Source: Hyperoodon ampullatus
Taxonomy: Eukaryota; Chordata; Mammalia; Artiodactyla; Ziphiidae
Length of the DNA stretch: 64,000 nucleotides
Reading direction: 5' to 3'
Assembly: GCA_949752795.1 (NCBI GenBank)
Contig: OX457057.1
Coordinates: 162,727,980-162,791,979, forward strand
Every line of letters begins with the position of its first letter. The first letter of the stretch is position 1. A program made the translations under genes and the position numbers. Positions 38,570 to 52,375 of this stretch are shown here, piece by piece. Under the pieces are notes generated by a model. It was not told the origin of the DNA. It was given only the letters and a program-made list of their open reading frames with translations, and did no database searches.

Positions 38570-40985
38570 TCTTGGACCAGACAAGATGACACAGACTCCT
38601 GTCTTGCTGCTGCTCCCTGCTAAATACAACTATAAACTTTGGAACTTCAAAAGGCAGCCATAGGACTCTGAAAATAGAAAGAAGGCTGACTTGTTAGGTG
38701 TCTTTGGAATGGAATGATCCTTAGATTAGCTTCAGTAACAAAGGTTCAAGTATGTCCCAAAAGGGGTAGTGTGAGAAATGGGAGAAAGGCTACAGGAATT
38801 AGATTAAGCCATAAATTTGTACCAACCTGGTGAACGCAGACAGTCTAGTTTCCATGCTGCAGTGAGGACAGCATAGGGTATCACAAAAAAGGATGCGCCC
38901 AGGAAGAAGAGATGCAGGAACTCCTAAAGGACAAGATGTGCCCTATGGGTGCTCTGGTATGGGATATTCCCAAATCTCTGGGGTTGTGGAACTGACGGTA
39001 AGTATAAGGGCTGTTTGGTTCATATGTTTTGACTTATTTATGTAAAGTAGATAATTCTAATTTTCACTGAATTGGCAGAACATCTTACAACCCCAGATTC
39101 AACAAAAGAAGTTGACCCAGACCTTGCCCCAAACCTAATAACAGGAAGTGCCCTAGGTAGGCTCATTACTTTCAGTGACACTAGGCAAGCCCAACAGCAC
39201 TGGTAAGGGGGTATTGATAGGGAGGACTACAGACAGTGAGCAGCCAAGGAAAGCACTCTCATTCCCCCCCAGACCTGAGCTTCCCCTCTCCCACTGAGAC
39301 ACTAGGTCGAGGTATTGAAGGTGGCACTGGAAAGAGGGACCTACCACAACAAGGGCTCAGCCTGGGAACTGTTCTCCATCTCCTACAGACAGTGGGATCC
39401 TACCACAGCAGCCCAGCCCAGAAAGCCTCTCTGTATCCACTAGCTGGAGACTCCCTTCTCCCTTCTAGAAGCACAGATGGCCTATTCTGGGGAAGCTCAT
39501 TCCATTCCCTACAACCAGCACTAACAGGGACCAGTAGGAGGTCCAGATAAACCAAGTAGACTAAAACAGTGCTGCAAAGGATCTGAAAATTAAATTGTCA
39601 TTGGAACCATGCCCCTCAATGGCAGGCCTAAAACTACATGGTAAATCTAAATAGGGTGACTGCCTGCTCAAATAAAAGATTTAAATAGACCCAGAGTTTC
39701 CTAATATAACAGTCAAAATGCTCAAGATTCAATTAAAAAAAAATCATCCATCATACCAGGAAACAGGAATATCACAACTCGAATATGAAAAGAAAATCAA
39801 CTGAGATGAATCAGATGTTGAAATTATCTGAGAAGGAATTTAAAGCAGCCATCATAAAATGCTTTGCAAACAATTATAAATTCTCTTAGAACAAATTAAG
39901 AAAATAGAAAATCTCAGCAGAGAAATCAAAATTATTTTTTAAAAACCACATGGAAATTACAGAACTGAAACATACAATAACAAATAAAAATCTCACTAGA
40001 ATAGCTCAACAGTAGAATGGAGATGACAGAAGACAGAATCAGCAAACTTGAGGACAGATCAACAGAATTTACTGAAAATAAACAACAGAGATAATACAAT
40101 AGACACAAAAAAATAATTTAAAAGGAATAAAGACCTGTAGGACAATATCAAAAGATCCAATATTTGTATCATCAGGGTCCCAGGAGAGGAGTAGGGATAA
40201 AAGAGTATTTGAAGAAACAATGGCTGAAGACCTCCCAAAGGGTAGGCAAAGACATAAGCCTACAGATTCAAGAGGCTAAACAAACCCAAATAGGATAAAT
40301 CAAAAAAAAAAAAAATCCAAGACAAGACACATCATAATTAAACTTCTAAAAACTAATGACAAAGAAGAAATCTTGAAAGCGGCCAGAGAAAAATGACTTA
40401 TTACCTCTAGGGAATTCAGTGGATTTCTCATCTGAAATCACAGAGGCCAGAAGGAAGTGGGACAAAATGTTTCAAGTGTTGAAAGAAAAGAACTGTCAAC
40501 TGCAAATTCTATACCTGGTGAAAGTATCCTTCAGAAACGAAACAGAAATAAAGACATTCTCAGATGAAAGAAAATTGAAAATCACTAGCAGACCTACCCT
40601 TAAAGAATAGCAAAAGAGGGTTCTTCAAACAGAAAGGAAATTATAAAATAAGGAATTTTAGAGCATCGGGAAGGAAGAAAAAGAATAATGGCAAGTGCAG
40701 AAATATGAAGACGTATAATATTCTACCCTCCTCATGAGTTTTATAAATATTTATTAATTGAAGCAAAAATTACAATACCATCTGATACTCAAGAAAATGT
40801 TATTTTAAAGTGGAGGGGCTTAAATGGAAGTAAGATTTCCACACTTCACTCACTCAAAGTGGTAAAATGTTGATACCAATAAACTGTGATGTCGCATATG
40901 AATATTGTAAGACTTCTAGAGCAACCACTAAGAAAACTATACAAAGAGATACACTCAAAAACACCATGAACAAACCAAGAAACAA
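38570..40985 (+). repeat. L1 ORF1-type (HAL1-like) element, sense
   Basis: A 5' region (38570-39690) is followed by ORF1-like sequence ('ggaatttaaagcagccatca', 'gaggacagatcaacagaatt'). The last piece stays open at 40419-40610 (RRKWDKMFQVLKEKNCQ, F-S-D-E-R-K-L). A 3' tail ends near 'acactcaaaaacaccatg'. No ORF2 sequence follows, which is why HAL1 ('half-L1') fits. Upstream frames are broken. The ORF at 39236-39550 lies in the 5' region and is not a gene. Confidence 0.65.
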
Positions 40986-42010
40986 CCTGTGGGTGAAATA
41001 AGGCAGTTCTCTATCCTGGTGCTCAAATAGTGCTCCATGAGTGACTGACCAGGTGAACGGAGGAGACAGCTAAAGGTAAACACCATAGCAAGAGAATATA
41101 AAATCTTCATATGGAAAGAAGTTTCCAGACTAAGCAGTCCAACTGTAGCCTCTGCATGTACCTCTCTACATATGTATGTATGTGACAGGGGTGGGGGGTG
41201 TAATTCATCTGTACTATTATCTGCATTTATCAGTTAACCAGATGAAGAGTAAAGTTGTTCAAGATACTGCAGTGATAAGTTAAGAGGCTGCTTGCCACCC
41301 TTGGCTCATTGCTCAGTACAACCTTGGTCATCCTTCTCTGACAGAGGAAGAAAAGGTATTAGTAAAGGTTACTGAATCTCACCCATGATCAATGCTAGAC
41401 TTATTCTAGTTAAATTAATGTAAAGATAGAAGGATAGAGATATCAGATTGGTGGAAGATTCAGGTCTAACTCTCAGGATCTCCCATTTCTCAATTCCAAA
41501 TCCACAGCCACATTTTTAAGAGGAAAGAGCTTCCTTCTGGAAATACAATATTTATCTCCACATATAAAGTGTTTTTACCCATACAAAATGTGAACTTACT
41601 ACTTTCTCCACAATGTACTTATCAAATAACACATGTGATAGGGTTTGAAAACTGCAAAGAACCCCCAAAATATACAGTACTTTTGTTGCAATACAGCTTG
41701 GAGATCTTTTGATGTCTGTACATAGAGAGCACTTTATTCTTTAATACAGTTACTCAGCATTCTGCATTTTATACCAAGGACAGACAAGATTTATATCAAT
41801 AATACTCCTTTAGGATATGTAAGTTCTAAATACATAGCACTCCAGAAGGAAGCATGATTATCAACACCTAGATATTCAGGTGTATTCATAAATTCATTCT
41901 ATTTTAAAATTTTATTTATAAATTGTAAACTATTCTTTCTTCAGAATTTTTCCTTGTGCTTGGTGTCCTGTACTTTAATTTTAAAACAATGTTGTTAAAT
42001 TAGAACAATG

Positions 42011-42076
42011 AAAGAGATCTTTCAATGATCTCTTTAGTATCCTATTTTAGTATCTTATTTTAGTATCTTATTTTAA
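42011..42076. repeat. Perfect hairpin followed by three 15-base repeats
   Basis: Arms aaagagatc (42011-42019) and gatctcttt (42027-42035) are perfect inverted repeats around 7 bases. Three copies of 'tagtatcttatttta' (one with a C change) follow directly. Confidence 0.85.
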
Positions 42077-43271
42077 GGGCACAACACCTCCATCCAGCTC
42101 AAGGACCAGTAGTAATACAAGAAGCCTTATTTTTTAAAACCCTTGGTTTAGGATGCTGTCAAGAGGATGGAGGTAAATAAAACTTAAATACTAGAATGTC
42201 AGTGCCTCGTCTCCACATATTAGAATCATCACACAATCTTAAAGCATGTTTCTTACTCTGAGATTCTGGAAAGTAATACTGTGAAATGGATGAGTTCTAC
42301 TAGGTAGAATTTTGAGCAGTCCCTTGGGTAGAATAATGTCTAAATACTTTGAAAAAAAATGTTCATTATAAGTTGCTTAAAATACCATCACTAGTACTTA
42401 GGAATATTAATCATGTTTTTCTTGAAGACAGCATAAAGAATGGAATCACAAAGTACCCATGACAGCTATCATTATTTTACCTATACTATCAGTAAGTTGT
42501 CGTATATTATTCTGCCAACTGTATAAAATCTTCACTAGTTACAATGTATTTACAGTATATAAAGCACTGTACTAAACATATACCAAGCATGGTCTCTGTC
42601 TCTCTTCAAAAAAAAAAAAAAAAAAAGCTTGGATCTGAGAATAAACCCACAAATGCTGACAACAACTCATATGTTCTTACCACCAGATACCACTTTTCTC
42701 CAGAACAACAAACCACACACATAGCATTCAAAATATACTTTATTTTCACCACGGTTATGGTTTTTTACTGTGCTAAATTATAATTGAATTGGTATCCCTT
42801 AAGCTTCAAATTACTTTGACATTTCGGTGACAATGTCTAAAAACATGGATACAAGACAGGATTTCTGTTTTGTAAAGGCAAACGAATAATCATCATTGAA
42901 CCCAGAAATAAACTAAGAGAAAAAGAAACTAAGGATATCTCAATGAGAAAATTCACAAGAAATGACAGGAAAAATGCCTGTGGTTTACTGACTAAAGCTC
43001 AGTAACTATGAACCTGTATACTCATATAGATGAGGTTTCATAATCATAGATTCAGAGTCATTACTCATTTTACTCTTCTCTTTGCTTCCTCACAAAGATA
43101 TACCAACCCTGAGCATGAGAAATTACATGAAAACTGCCCCAGGCAGATAAAAACATGACAATCATCCTGGCAATGAAGACAAATCACCATGTTCATTACA
43201 GTCAAGCTACCAAAAGAAAACTCTAGATCACACTAAACTAAAAACATACTTATGTTTATGTTTTCATTACA

Positions 43272-43345
43272 CATGTAGGAAATTGCCAATTACTGAAAGT
43301 AATTGTAGGATATGCCATGTAGGAAATTGCCAATTACTGAAAGTA
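43272..43345. repeat. 30-base direct repeat, spacing 44
   Basis: 'catgtaggaaattgccaatt' plus ten more bases is identical at 43272-43301 and 43316-43345. Confidence 0.9.
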
Positions 43346-43539
43346 TTCAATTAAGACTAGAATCTTATAAATACCTTATACAAATATTTATTGAGTAAAT
43401 ATACAGATATAACATACAAATAAAATGGCAAAATTGTTACACGTTTAGATAAAAGATGGGAAACTAAATGTAACTTAAAGTCTCAAAACACTAATTCATT
43501 ATCTTGGACGCAGGATGTGTCCTTCACAAAATAGAAGGG

Positions 43540-44395
43540 TAAATACCCAAGAGAAATGAAAACATGCCCATGTAGAAACTTGTTCGTGAATGTTCAAAGC
43601 AGCATAATTCATAATATCAAAAAAGTAAAAACAATTCAATGTCCATCAACTGATGAATACATAAATAAAATGTGATGTATCCATATAAGAGAATATTACT
43701 TGGCCATAAAAAGAAGTGCTGATAGATGCTACAATAAGGACGAACCTTGAAAACGTTATGCTAAGTAAAAGAGGCTATACACAAAAGGCTATATATTGAA
43801 TGATTCCATTTATATGAAATCTAAAGGCAAATTTATAGTCACAAAGCACATTAGTGGTTACCTATGGCGGGGGAGAAGGGGGTGCATTGGGAAGTGATTG
43901 CTAATAGGTACAGGGTTTCTTTTTGATGTTATAAAATTGATTGCCGTGTGACTGCAAAACACCATGAATATACTAAAAACAACTAAATTGTACCAAAGGG
44001 CAAATATTGTGTGATTCCACTTACATGAAATACCTAGAGTAGTCAAATTCATCAAGACAGAAAGGAGGATGGTGTTACCAGGGGCTGGGGAGAGAGAGAA
44101 GAATAGGGAGGTATTTGTTTAATGGATACAGAGTTTCAGTTTAGAAAGATGAAATACTGTGAGATGAATGGTGGTGATGGTTGCACAACAATGTGAATGT
44201 ACTTAATTCTACTGAACTCCACACTTAAAACTGTTAAAAAATAAAATGTTTAAAATGGTAAAATGGTCAACTTTATGGTATGTATATGTTACCACAATTC
44301 AAAAAAACCCAATTGCGTTGTAACTTTAAATGAGTAATTTGTATGGTATGTGAACTATATCTCAATAAGCTGTTAAATAAATAAGTTGAGTGGGT
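43540..44395 (+). repeat. Old L1 3' end, sense, with doubled 3' UTR
   Basis: 'gtccatcaactgatgaatac' and 'gtgatgtatccatataagag' are the L1 ORF2 C-terminus. The UTR motif 'gattccatttatatgaaat' (43803) recurs as 'gattccacttacatgaaat' (44014), each followed by its own 'ggttac/gttac...ggg' and tail, so two L1 3' ends lie in tandem. Confidence 0.7.
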
Positions 44396-44734
44396 ATAAA
44401 AGTAAGAATGTTAAACTTGCCACCACAACAGGTTAACTCCAAGTCTATAATTGTAAAAGTTGAGTGGCTCTGCTAATAGACTCTGGTTAGCCTGGAGTAA
44501 GATGGCCGGATGTGCCAAGGTCAGGGTGCTAGTCTTGACACACTCATTACCCTCACACTACATCCTCCACTGAGTGACTTCATACTCTCCTGTGACTTCA
44601 ACGTCCTTGTATATCTTCATATGGGACCTGGTCTCTACTTTTGAGCTCCTGTCCCTTTATTCCTCAGTGCTCATTGGACAACTATTCCCAGGTTTTTGGA
44701 AAACTCTCAAACATCACATCACAAAATGGAGGGT

Positions 44735-44950
44735 AAGAACAGGAGCTTGGAGTCAGAAAGACCTGGATCCACCACTTAGCTGCACAGTCTAAGGGAAGTA
44801 ACTAAACCTTTCTGGGCCTCTACTTCCTTACTTTTAAAATGAGAATAATTACCTCACAGGATTATTCAGAGGATTAAACCAGATAAATGCATATAAAGTA
44901 CCTGTAGGTTGAAAAACCAAGCATATAGAAAATACTGAACACATGTTCAC
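44735..44950 (+). repeat. MIR SINE, sense
   Basis: 'gagcttggagtcagaaagac', 'ctgggcctctacttccttac' and 'acctcacaggattattcaga' cover nearly the whole MIR. Confidence 0.85.
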
Positions 44951-45059
44951 TGCCTTCCCCTACGAACTTGTTCTGCTTTATTCTCAAACTTGGTTAAAGG
45001 GGTCACCATTTTCTAAATCTACAAAATTTGTTACTATTGATTCCTATTTGTCTTCTGCA

Positions 45060-45560
45060 TTATTCTTCAAATTCTGTCAGTCTACCTCAGAAAAGTCTTT
45101 TTAAGTCTCTACCCTCAGTCATAATCAACACTTTAATTTAGGCTTTTATCATGTCTCATTCTGGCACAATTTAATTGTATCTCTCCATCATTAGTCCACC
45201 CTCCATGCTAACATAAAATTATCTTCCTGCTTATCTCCTACTTTAAAATCTCTGTTCAAACTTTAGCTTGGTACTCAGCATAGAATGCTTCAAACACTGA
45301 CCCTCCACTTTCCTTTCCAGTCACATCTACTCATCTTCACATACTCTACACTTTTTACCTTGTGAACTTCTCACCATTCCCTAAATGTACTCCTGGCCTT
45401 CACACTGTTCCCTCTGTCTAGAATACCCCTAACTCCTGTACTTAACTTGGGAGACTTTTATTAATCCAAATCTATTTCAAATGACATCTTCTCAGGGACT
45501 ATTATTTATCTGTTTACATATCTGCCTCTTCACTATGTTGTAAATTAGTATGGAGTATGG
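45060..45560 (+). repeat. L2-like LINE fragment, sense
   Basis: 'ttctcaccattccctaaatg', 'cacactgttccctctgtcta' and 'caaatgacatcttctcaggg' are typical L2 3' landmarks. Confidence 0.55.
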
Positions 45561-45696
45561 ATAATGGGCTATATTCCTTTCTGTATCATCCTCAGCGGCT
45601 GGTGATGAAGAAAAAATGAAGGGAGTCAATAAAAAAAGGAAGATCTGGATCCAGTTACATTAAGGTATCAGAGTCCAATATAAAAAGTCACAGGTT

Positions 45697-45900
45697 GGGC
45701 TTCCCTGGTGGCGCAGTGGTTGGGAATCAGCCTGCCAATGCAAGGGACGCGGGTTCGTGCCCCAGGTCCGGGAAGATCCCACATGCCGCGGAACGGTGGG
45801 GCCCGTGAGCCATGGCCGCTGAGCCTGCGCGTCCAGAGCCTGTGCTCCGCAATGGGAGAGGCCACAACAGTGAGAGGCCCGCGTACCGCAAAAAAAAAAA
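45697..45900 (+). mobile_element. CHR SINE (cetacean type), sense
   Basis: A full element with poly-A and a perfect 15-base duplication aaaaagtcacaggtt (45682-45696 and 45901-45915), so it is young. ORFs on both strands are SINE artefacts. Confidence 0.95.
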
Positions 45901-46897
45901 AAAAAGTCACAGGTTAATTTTGCTCCAAGGTAAATGCCAGAGATCCTAGTGTTTGGTGCAAGTCACAACATAAAGTTCCAACCAGTGAAATAAACTATTA
46001 ATCACAATATTTAAAACCAAATCCTTTCTGATTTTTTTTCTTTTTGCTTTACTTTGCTTGTTAAGACTTTACTGGAAAACTATGAGCAACTGAAAACTAA
46101 GGAATTACTCATCTTTATAGGCTTAAGGAGCAAAAAAATGACCCCGCTGCAACTATATAAAAAAAAGTTATTACTTGGATGACTAGGCAAGTTTTAGAAT
46201 GGTTATTGAGAATTCTACTAGCTTTCAGCTTATGTCCAAAATTAGAATCTCTGATTTTGGAAACTGAGATTAACAACAAATTCTAACGCTGAAAGACAGG
46301 TCCAGATTACATACCTATGAAGTGATAAATTCTATTCAAGGTTAGAGGTAGCTCAGCACTCAAGATTATTGGGCATAGACTAGAAAAACTGCTATATGGT
46401 TGATGTCACCATTAACTACCATTTGGACCTAAAATCTCAGTAAAGAATATCTTCTGCTTATCTAAGGGTTTGATAATCAATGGCTCTCTAACTTACATTT
46501 CTACAAAATGAGCATGAAAAAAGATACTGGCAGCCAGAAGAAGGTGGGATAACACCTGAATATATATATATATTTTTTTTTGGAAAACACACTAGGATAT
46601 GTTAGATAAATAAATAAATAGCTAGGAAATTTTATTCTTCAGGATGCTGGCTCTCTATAAATTTATCGATTTACTTACTGACTTGATGAATTTAAGTTAA
46701 ACTATTTTGTTTTAGATAAGAAAATCAAACGAGTTATTTGTTAAGGAAAGTCTTTGCATATAAAGCACATATTTTTTTCATTTTATTATTCAGATTGCTC
46801 AGAAATTACATAACCACATGGAAAGAGTGAAATCTGATCATTTAAGCATGAGACAAAAAAGACAAGAAAATTCTACTTTCAAGAATAGATTCGTTGA

Positions 46898-47008
46898 AAA
46901 TAAGAAAGAATGTATGTATATGTTTAACTGAATCACTTTGCTGTATAGCAGTAATTAACACAACATTGTAAATCAATAAAATAAATAAATAAAAATTTAA
47001 AAAAAGAA
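46898..47008 (+). repeat. Very short L1 3' tail insertion, sense
   Basis: Only about 100 bases of L1 3' end ('ctgaatcactttgctgtata', 'acaacattgtaaatc') plus (AAAT)n. Flanks 'aagaatagattcgttgaa' and 'aagaatagacttattgaa' look like a slightly diverged target duplication. Confidence 0.8.
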
Positions 47009-47648
47009 TAGACTTATTGAAGCTTTTGATACAAATTCACTGAGGGAAATAAACTAAAATATTTAAGCAAGTTCTTTTTATTGATTATACCTAATAATTA
47101 GCTGCATTTATATTAATTGGATTTACTTAAATATGAGGCAAAAATAAATACAAATTTTATTAATGTTGGAGGTTATTTTACTTAGCACATATTAATATAC
47201 TGAAAATTCACGTGAAAATAATTTAAAAACAGAAAGCACCATAGTGAAACAAGAGGTAGAAAAACAATTATCAATAATAGGGAATGCAAAATATTAAATC
47301 ACCTTTTTAAAAATATCACTGAATAATTAAGGCACCATGAATGAATTCACTAGAGATAATTTCCAAAGTATTATATATCATTCTAATATTCAGAAAAGGA
47401 TTACACTTTATTCAACGGGCTAAAAACTAATACATAGTTTTGACCACAAAATCACTCAAAATAAGATTAAAAAAATTACTGTGCAATCTCAAAGACAGAA
47501 ACATAGTTACAGATGACTTACCAAAAAAAAAATTGCTAGCTTACCTCAGCAAAAAATACCTCAAACCAATTATCCACCATACATAGCTTATCCTAGACTT
47601 TCAATGTCAGTAAAATAATAGAAAAAGAATGATAAAAAAGTAGATCTC

Positions 47649-47855
47649 GGGCTTCCCTGGTGGCACAGTGGTTGAGAGTCCGCCTGCCGATGCAGGGGAC
47701 ACGGGTTCGTGCCCCGGTCCAGGAAGATCCCACATGCTGCGGAGCGGCTAGGCCCGTGAGCCATGGCCGCTGAGCCTGCGCGTCCGGAGCCTGTGCTCCG
47801 CAACGGGAGAGGCCACAACAGTGAGAGACCCACGTACCGCCAAAAAAAAAAAAAC
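47649..47855 (+). mobile_element. CHR SINE (cetacean type), sense
   Basis: A full element with duplication aaaaagtagatctc (47635-47648 and 47856-47869). Its sequence is very close to the copies at 45697 and 52419. Confidence 0.95.
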
Positions 47856-48239
47856 AAAAAGTAGATCTCAGTAGATGACAGTAAGGCATTTAATAACAAC
47901 TCAGTATTCAACTTTAATTGATACTATAGAATATCAAAGTTCTTCATGTGAGAAAAAGCATATTTATTTCTAGAGTCAAAATCATATTTTCTGCAATAAT
48001 GCTAGTTATTAACTCTAAATATTTAAATAATAATAGGAGTTAACAGTGGTTATTGTTAGACATTTAACACTGTGGCTCCTGAAACACCACCATCACCCCA
48101 ACCACCATCCCTCTCTGATCTGTAACATTTCTGGAGTATAAATAGTCCCACCATGTCTAATTTTAAGCTATCATTGCCATGTCACTATCGGAATTGGGAA
48201 CAGATGTACAAAACTGGCTTCTGCTTGCTGCCTCCAACA

Positions 48240-48440
48240 AACCACTGAGTATTAACTTATTGAGCTCTTACTATCTGACGAGCACATGCTATGAACTTTA
48301 CACATCCCCTTTCATTTAACCCTCACAACAACATACAAAGCAGATATTACTTCATCTTACAAATAAGGAAACTGAGGCTTAGGGAGATAAAGTAATTTGC
48401 CTAAGGTCACATTACTGAGTGGTAGAGGCAGAATTTAAGA
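48240..48440 (-). repeat. MIR SINE, antisense
   Basis: 'tcatttaaccctcacaacaa', 'aaggaaactgaggcttaggg' and 'tgcctaaggtcacattactg' are antisense MIR. Confidence 0.85.
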
Positions 48441-48769
48441 ATATCTTTAATCACTTTAATTATCATTCTTCATTCATGACCTATTGTTATTAAGGAGTCA
48501 TGCATAGCCTGATTTGTAAATTAATCAACTCATCCATTTATCTCCTTATTTGTACTGCAACATATATTGGTAAAACCATAATTCAACCCCTAATGAAAAC
48601 AATACCAGTGACTTACATCAACCTATGCATTCCTTCCCTTCATGTCTGCTTAGCTCTCCCCAGCAAAGGTAAATCCTAAAGTTGGTGTTAATTATTCTCT
48701 TTAAAGCCAGGTTTACATCCCAAATATCTCTAAAGAAAACCTCAGATTCTTGACAAATGCATTATGTTG

Positions 48770-48950
48770 TTTTTTAATAATCTTTCAATATAGATATTAT
48801 CCTTATTTTAGATATGAGGAAGGTAAGGCTCAAAAAAGTCAAACAAATTCACGAAGAATTACTTAGCAAATAGATGACATAAAAAGAGTTTGAAAACAGG
48901 TCTTTTTGTCTCCAAAGACCCATCTTTTCTCTAAAATATTCTGCTTCAAA
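48770..48950 (-). repeat. MIR-like fragment, antisense, diverged
   Basis: 'gatattatccttattttaga' and 'aggaaggtaaggctcaaaaa' resemble the antisense MIR core. Confidence 0.5.
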
Positions 48951-49180
48951 AATAAGGTGATTTTAAATATCAGATAATTAATCAGTAATAAACTAGAGCT
49001 CACCATAAAGATCAATGTACCTCCTTACCATCTTTAAAATTAACTGTAATATATGCAATAAAAACAGAGCCCAATCATAAGTATAATAATATTTGAAGGT
49101 TATTTTTTTTCTCTTATTAAAAAAAATATGCAAAATTCCAATGGAAAAAATTAAAGAAGTCAAGAACAAATGGAAGTGTA

Positions 49181-49207
49181 TACACACACACACACACACA
49201 CACACAC
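49181..49207. repeat. (CA)n microsatellite
   Basis: About 13 CA units, pure. It explains the VCVCVC peptide in the minus-strand ORF here. Confidence 0.98.
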
Positions 49208-49439
49208 GGTGCTCTTGCTTGGGAAGACTACATACTATAAAAAATTGCAATAGTTCTTCTATTAATTAAACAGTTAGCAAATAGGAAGCTAAAGTAAAGT
49301 ATTCCCAGAATTTAAGAACATATTTAGAAAATAACACTTAGACAAAACTGATTTATAAATATATAACTAAGATTGGAACATTTTTATTTGTTAAGTCGAC
49401 TGAAAAAAGATTCCAAGGTGTATCTTCATGAACATACAG

Positions 49440-49570
49440 CATTATTATTATTTTAAACCATTAATTGAGCTCTTACTATAAGTTAGGTAACGTGCTTGAC
49501 ACATACTATCTGATTTAATCCTTATAACAACTTCATGACATTTGTAATACTAGCTCTATTTTATCGTAAA
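49440..49570 (-). repeat. MIR fragment, antisense
   Basis: 'ttgagctcttactataagtt' and 'tgatttaatccttataacaa' match the antisense MIR 3' half. Confidence 0.65.
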
Positions 49571-52375
49571 GAAAATAGAGAATCAGATACGTTATGCATA
49601 AATTTTAAACAGAAAATTTTTTTTTACTTTTATAATTGGAGAAAAGGCTATTTCATTTTGCAGGGGAAAAAAAAACACCTTATTGCTTCTAGAAATAGAA
49701 AAATCTGTGAAATAAGAGAAATTCCAGGGAACATTTAAAAACAGACATAGACATTCAGAATATTTTAAACATAAACACTACCAAAAAAGAAAATTACAAG
49801 CCAGTATCTTTGATGAATATAGATGCAAAAATTCTCAACAAAATATTAGCACACCAAATCCAGTAACACATAAAAAAGACCATATACCACGATCAAGTTG
49901 GATTCACCCCAGGGTCACAAGGATGGTTCAACATACACAAATCAATCAGTGTGGTACACCACATCAACAAAAGAAAAGACAAAAACCACACGATCTCAAT
50001 AGATGCAGAAAAAGAATCTGATAAAATTCAACATCGATTCATGATTAAAAACTCTTACAAAAGTAAGTACAGAAGAAACATCTCAACATACTAAAAGCTA
50101 TTTATGACAAACCCACAGCCAACATAATACTCAACAGTGAAAAGCTGAAAGCCTTCCTGGTAAAATCTGGAATAAGGATGCCTACTCTCACCACTTCTAT
50201 TCAACACAGTACTGGAAGTCCTAGCCATAGCAATCAGATAAGAAAAAAGAAATACAAGGCATCCAAACTGGAAGGAAAGAGGTAAAATTGTCATTATATG
50301 CAGATGACATGATACTATATATAGAAAACCCTAAAGTCTCCACACAAAAACTACTACAACTGATAAATGAATTCAGCAAGGTAGCAGGATACAAGATTAA
50401 CACATAGAAATCTGCTGCATTTCTTTACACTAACAATGAAACATCAGAAAGGGAAAGTAAAAAAAGAATCCCTTTTAAAGTCACATCAAAAAAATAAAAT
50501 ATTTAGGAATAAACCTTACCAAGGAGTGAAAGACTTATGTGCTGAGAACTACAAAACATTGCTAAAGGAAACTGAAGATGATTCAGAGAAATGGAAAGAT
50601 ATCCCATGCTCTTGGATTAGAAGAATTAATTTTCTTAAAATTAATATTGTTAAAAGGGCCATACAACCCAAAGCAATCTACAGACTTAATGTGATCCCTA
50701 TCAAATTATCCATGACATTTTTCACAGAACTAGAACCAAAAAAAAAATCCTAAAATTTATATGGGAGAATAAAAGACCCAGAATTACCAGAGCAATCCTG
50801 AGAAAAATGAACAAAACTGGAGGCATAACCCTCTCAGATTTCAGACAATACTACAGTAATCAAAACAGTGTGGTACTGGCACAAAAACAGACATATGAAT
50901 TAAAGGAACAGAACAGAGAGCCTAGAAATAAACCCAGACACCTATGGGCAATTAATCTTTGACAAAAGAGGCGAGGATATATAACGGAGGAAAGACAGTC
51001 TATTCAGCAAGTGGTGTAATGTAAATCTAAATGTAAATCAATGAAGTTAAAACAATCCCTCACACCATACACAAAAATAAACTCAAAATGGCTTAAAGAC
51101 TTAAATATAAGACATGACACCATAAAACTCCTACTAGAGAACATAGGCAAAACATTTTCTGACATAAATCGTACCAGTGTTTTCCTAGGTCAGTCTCCCA
51201 AGGCAATAGAAATAAAAGCAAAAATAAACAAATGGGATATAATCAAACTTATAAGCTTTTGCACAGCAAAGGAAATCATAAACAAAATGAAAAGACAACC
51301 TATGGACTGGGAGAAAATATTTGCAAACGATGCAACCAACAAGGACTTAATTTCCAAACTATACAAACAGCTCATACAACTCAATAACAAAAAACCAAGC
51401 AACCCAATCAAAAAATGGGTAGAAGACCTAAATAGACATTGCTCCAAAGAAGATACACAGATGGCCAATAGGTAAATGAAAAGATGCTCAACATCATTAA
51501 TTATTAGAGAAATGCAAATCAAAACTACAATGAGGTATCACCTCACACCGCTCAGAATGGCCATCATTAAAAAGTCTACAAATAACAAATGTGGGAGAGG
51601 GTGTGGAGAAAAGGGAACCCTGCTACACTGCTGGTGGGAATGTAAATTGGTTCAGTCACTATGGAAAACAGTATTGAGTTTCCTTAAAAAACTAAAAATA
51701 GAGTTACCATATGACCTTGCAATCCCACTCCTGGGCATATATCCAGAAAAGACGAAAACTCTATTTCAAAAAGATACATGCACCCCAGTGTTCACAGCAG
51801 CACTATTTACAATAGCCAAGACACGGAAGCAACCTAAATGTCCATCGACAGATAAATGGATAAAGAAGATGTGGTACATGTATACCATGGAATAGTACTC
51901 ATCCTTAAAAAAGAATGAAACAATGCCATTTGCAGCAACAAGCATAGACCTAGAGATTATCAAACTAAGTGACATAAGTCAGAAAGAGAAAAACAAATAC
52001 CAGAGAATAACACTTATATGTGGAATCTTAGATAAGATACAAATGAACTTATTTACAACACAGAAACAGACTCACAGACATAGAAAACAAAGTCATGGTT
52101 ACCAAAGGGGAAAGGGGGTGGAGGAGGGATAAACTAGGAGTTTGGGGTTAGCAGATACAAACTAATATATTTAAAATAGATAGACAACAAGGACCTACTG
52201 TATAGCACAGGGAACTATATTCAATATCCTGTAATAAACCATGATAGAAAAGAACATGAAAAAGCTTATATATATATAGTTACATATATATATATATATA
52301 TATAAAACTATATATATATGTGAATCACTTTGTTTTACACCAGAAACACATTGTAAATCAACTATACTTCAATTT

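Larger units (their letters stand above)
40990..43535. other. No gene recognised; short local repeats
   Basis: It includes a hairpin and 15-base repeats at 42011-42076, an 18-base A run near 42609 and a 30-base direct repeat at 43272/43316. No family-level repeat is clear. Confidence 0.5.

Noticed and set aside
49772..52375. Possible active L1 reverse transcriptase
   Set aside because: 5'-truncated and broken by stops and frameshifts between open pieces.
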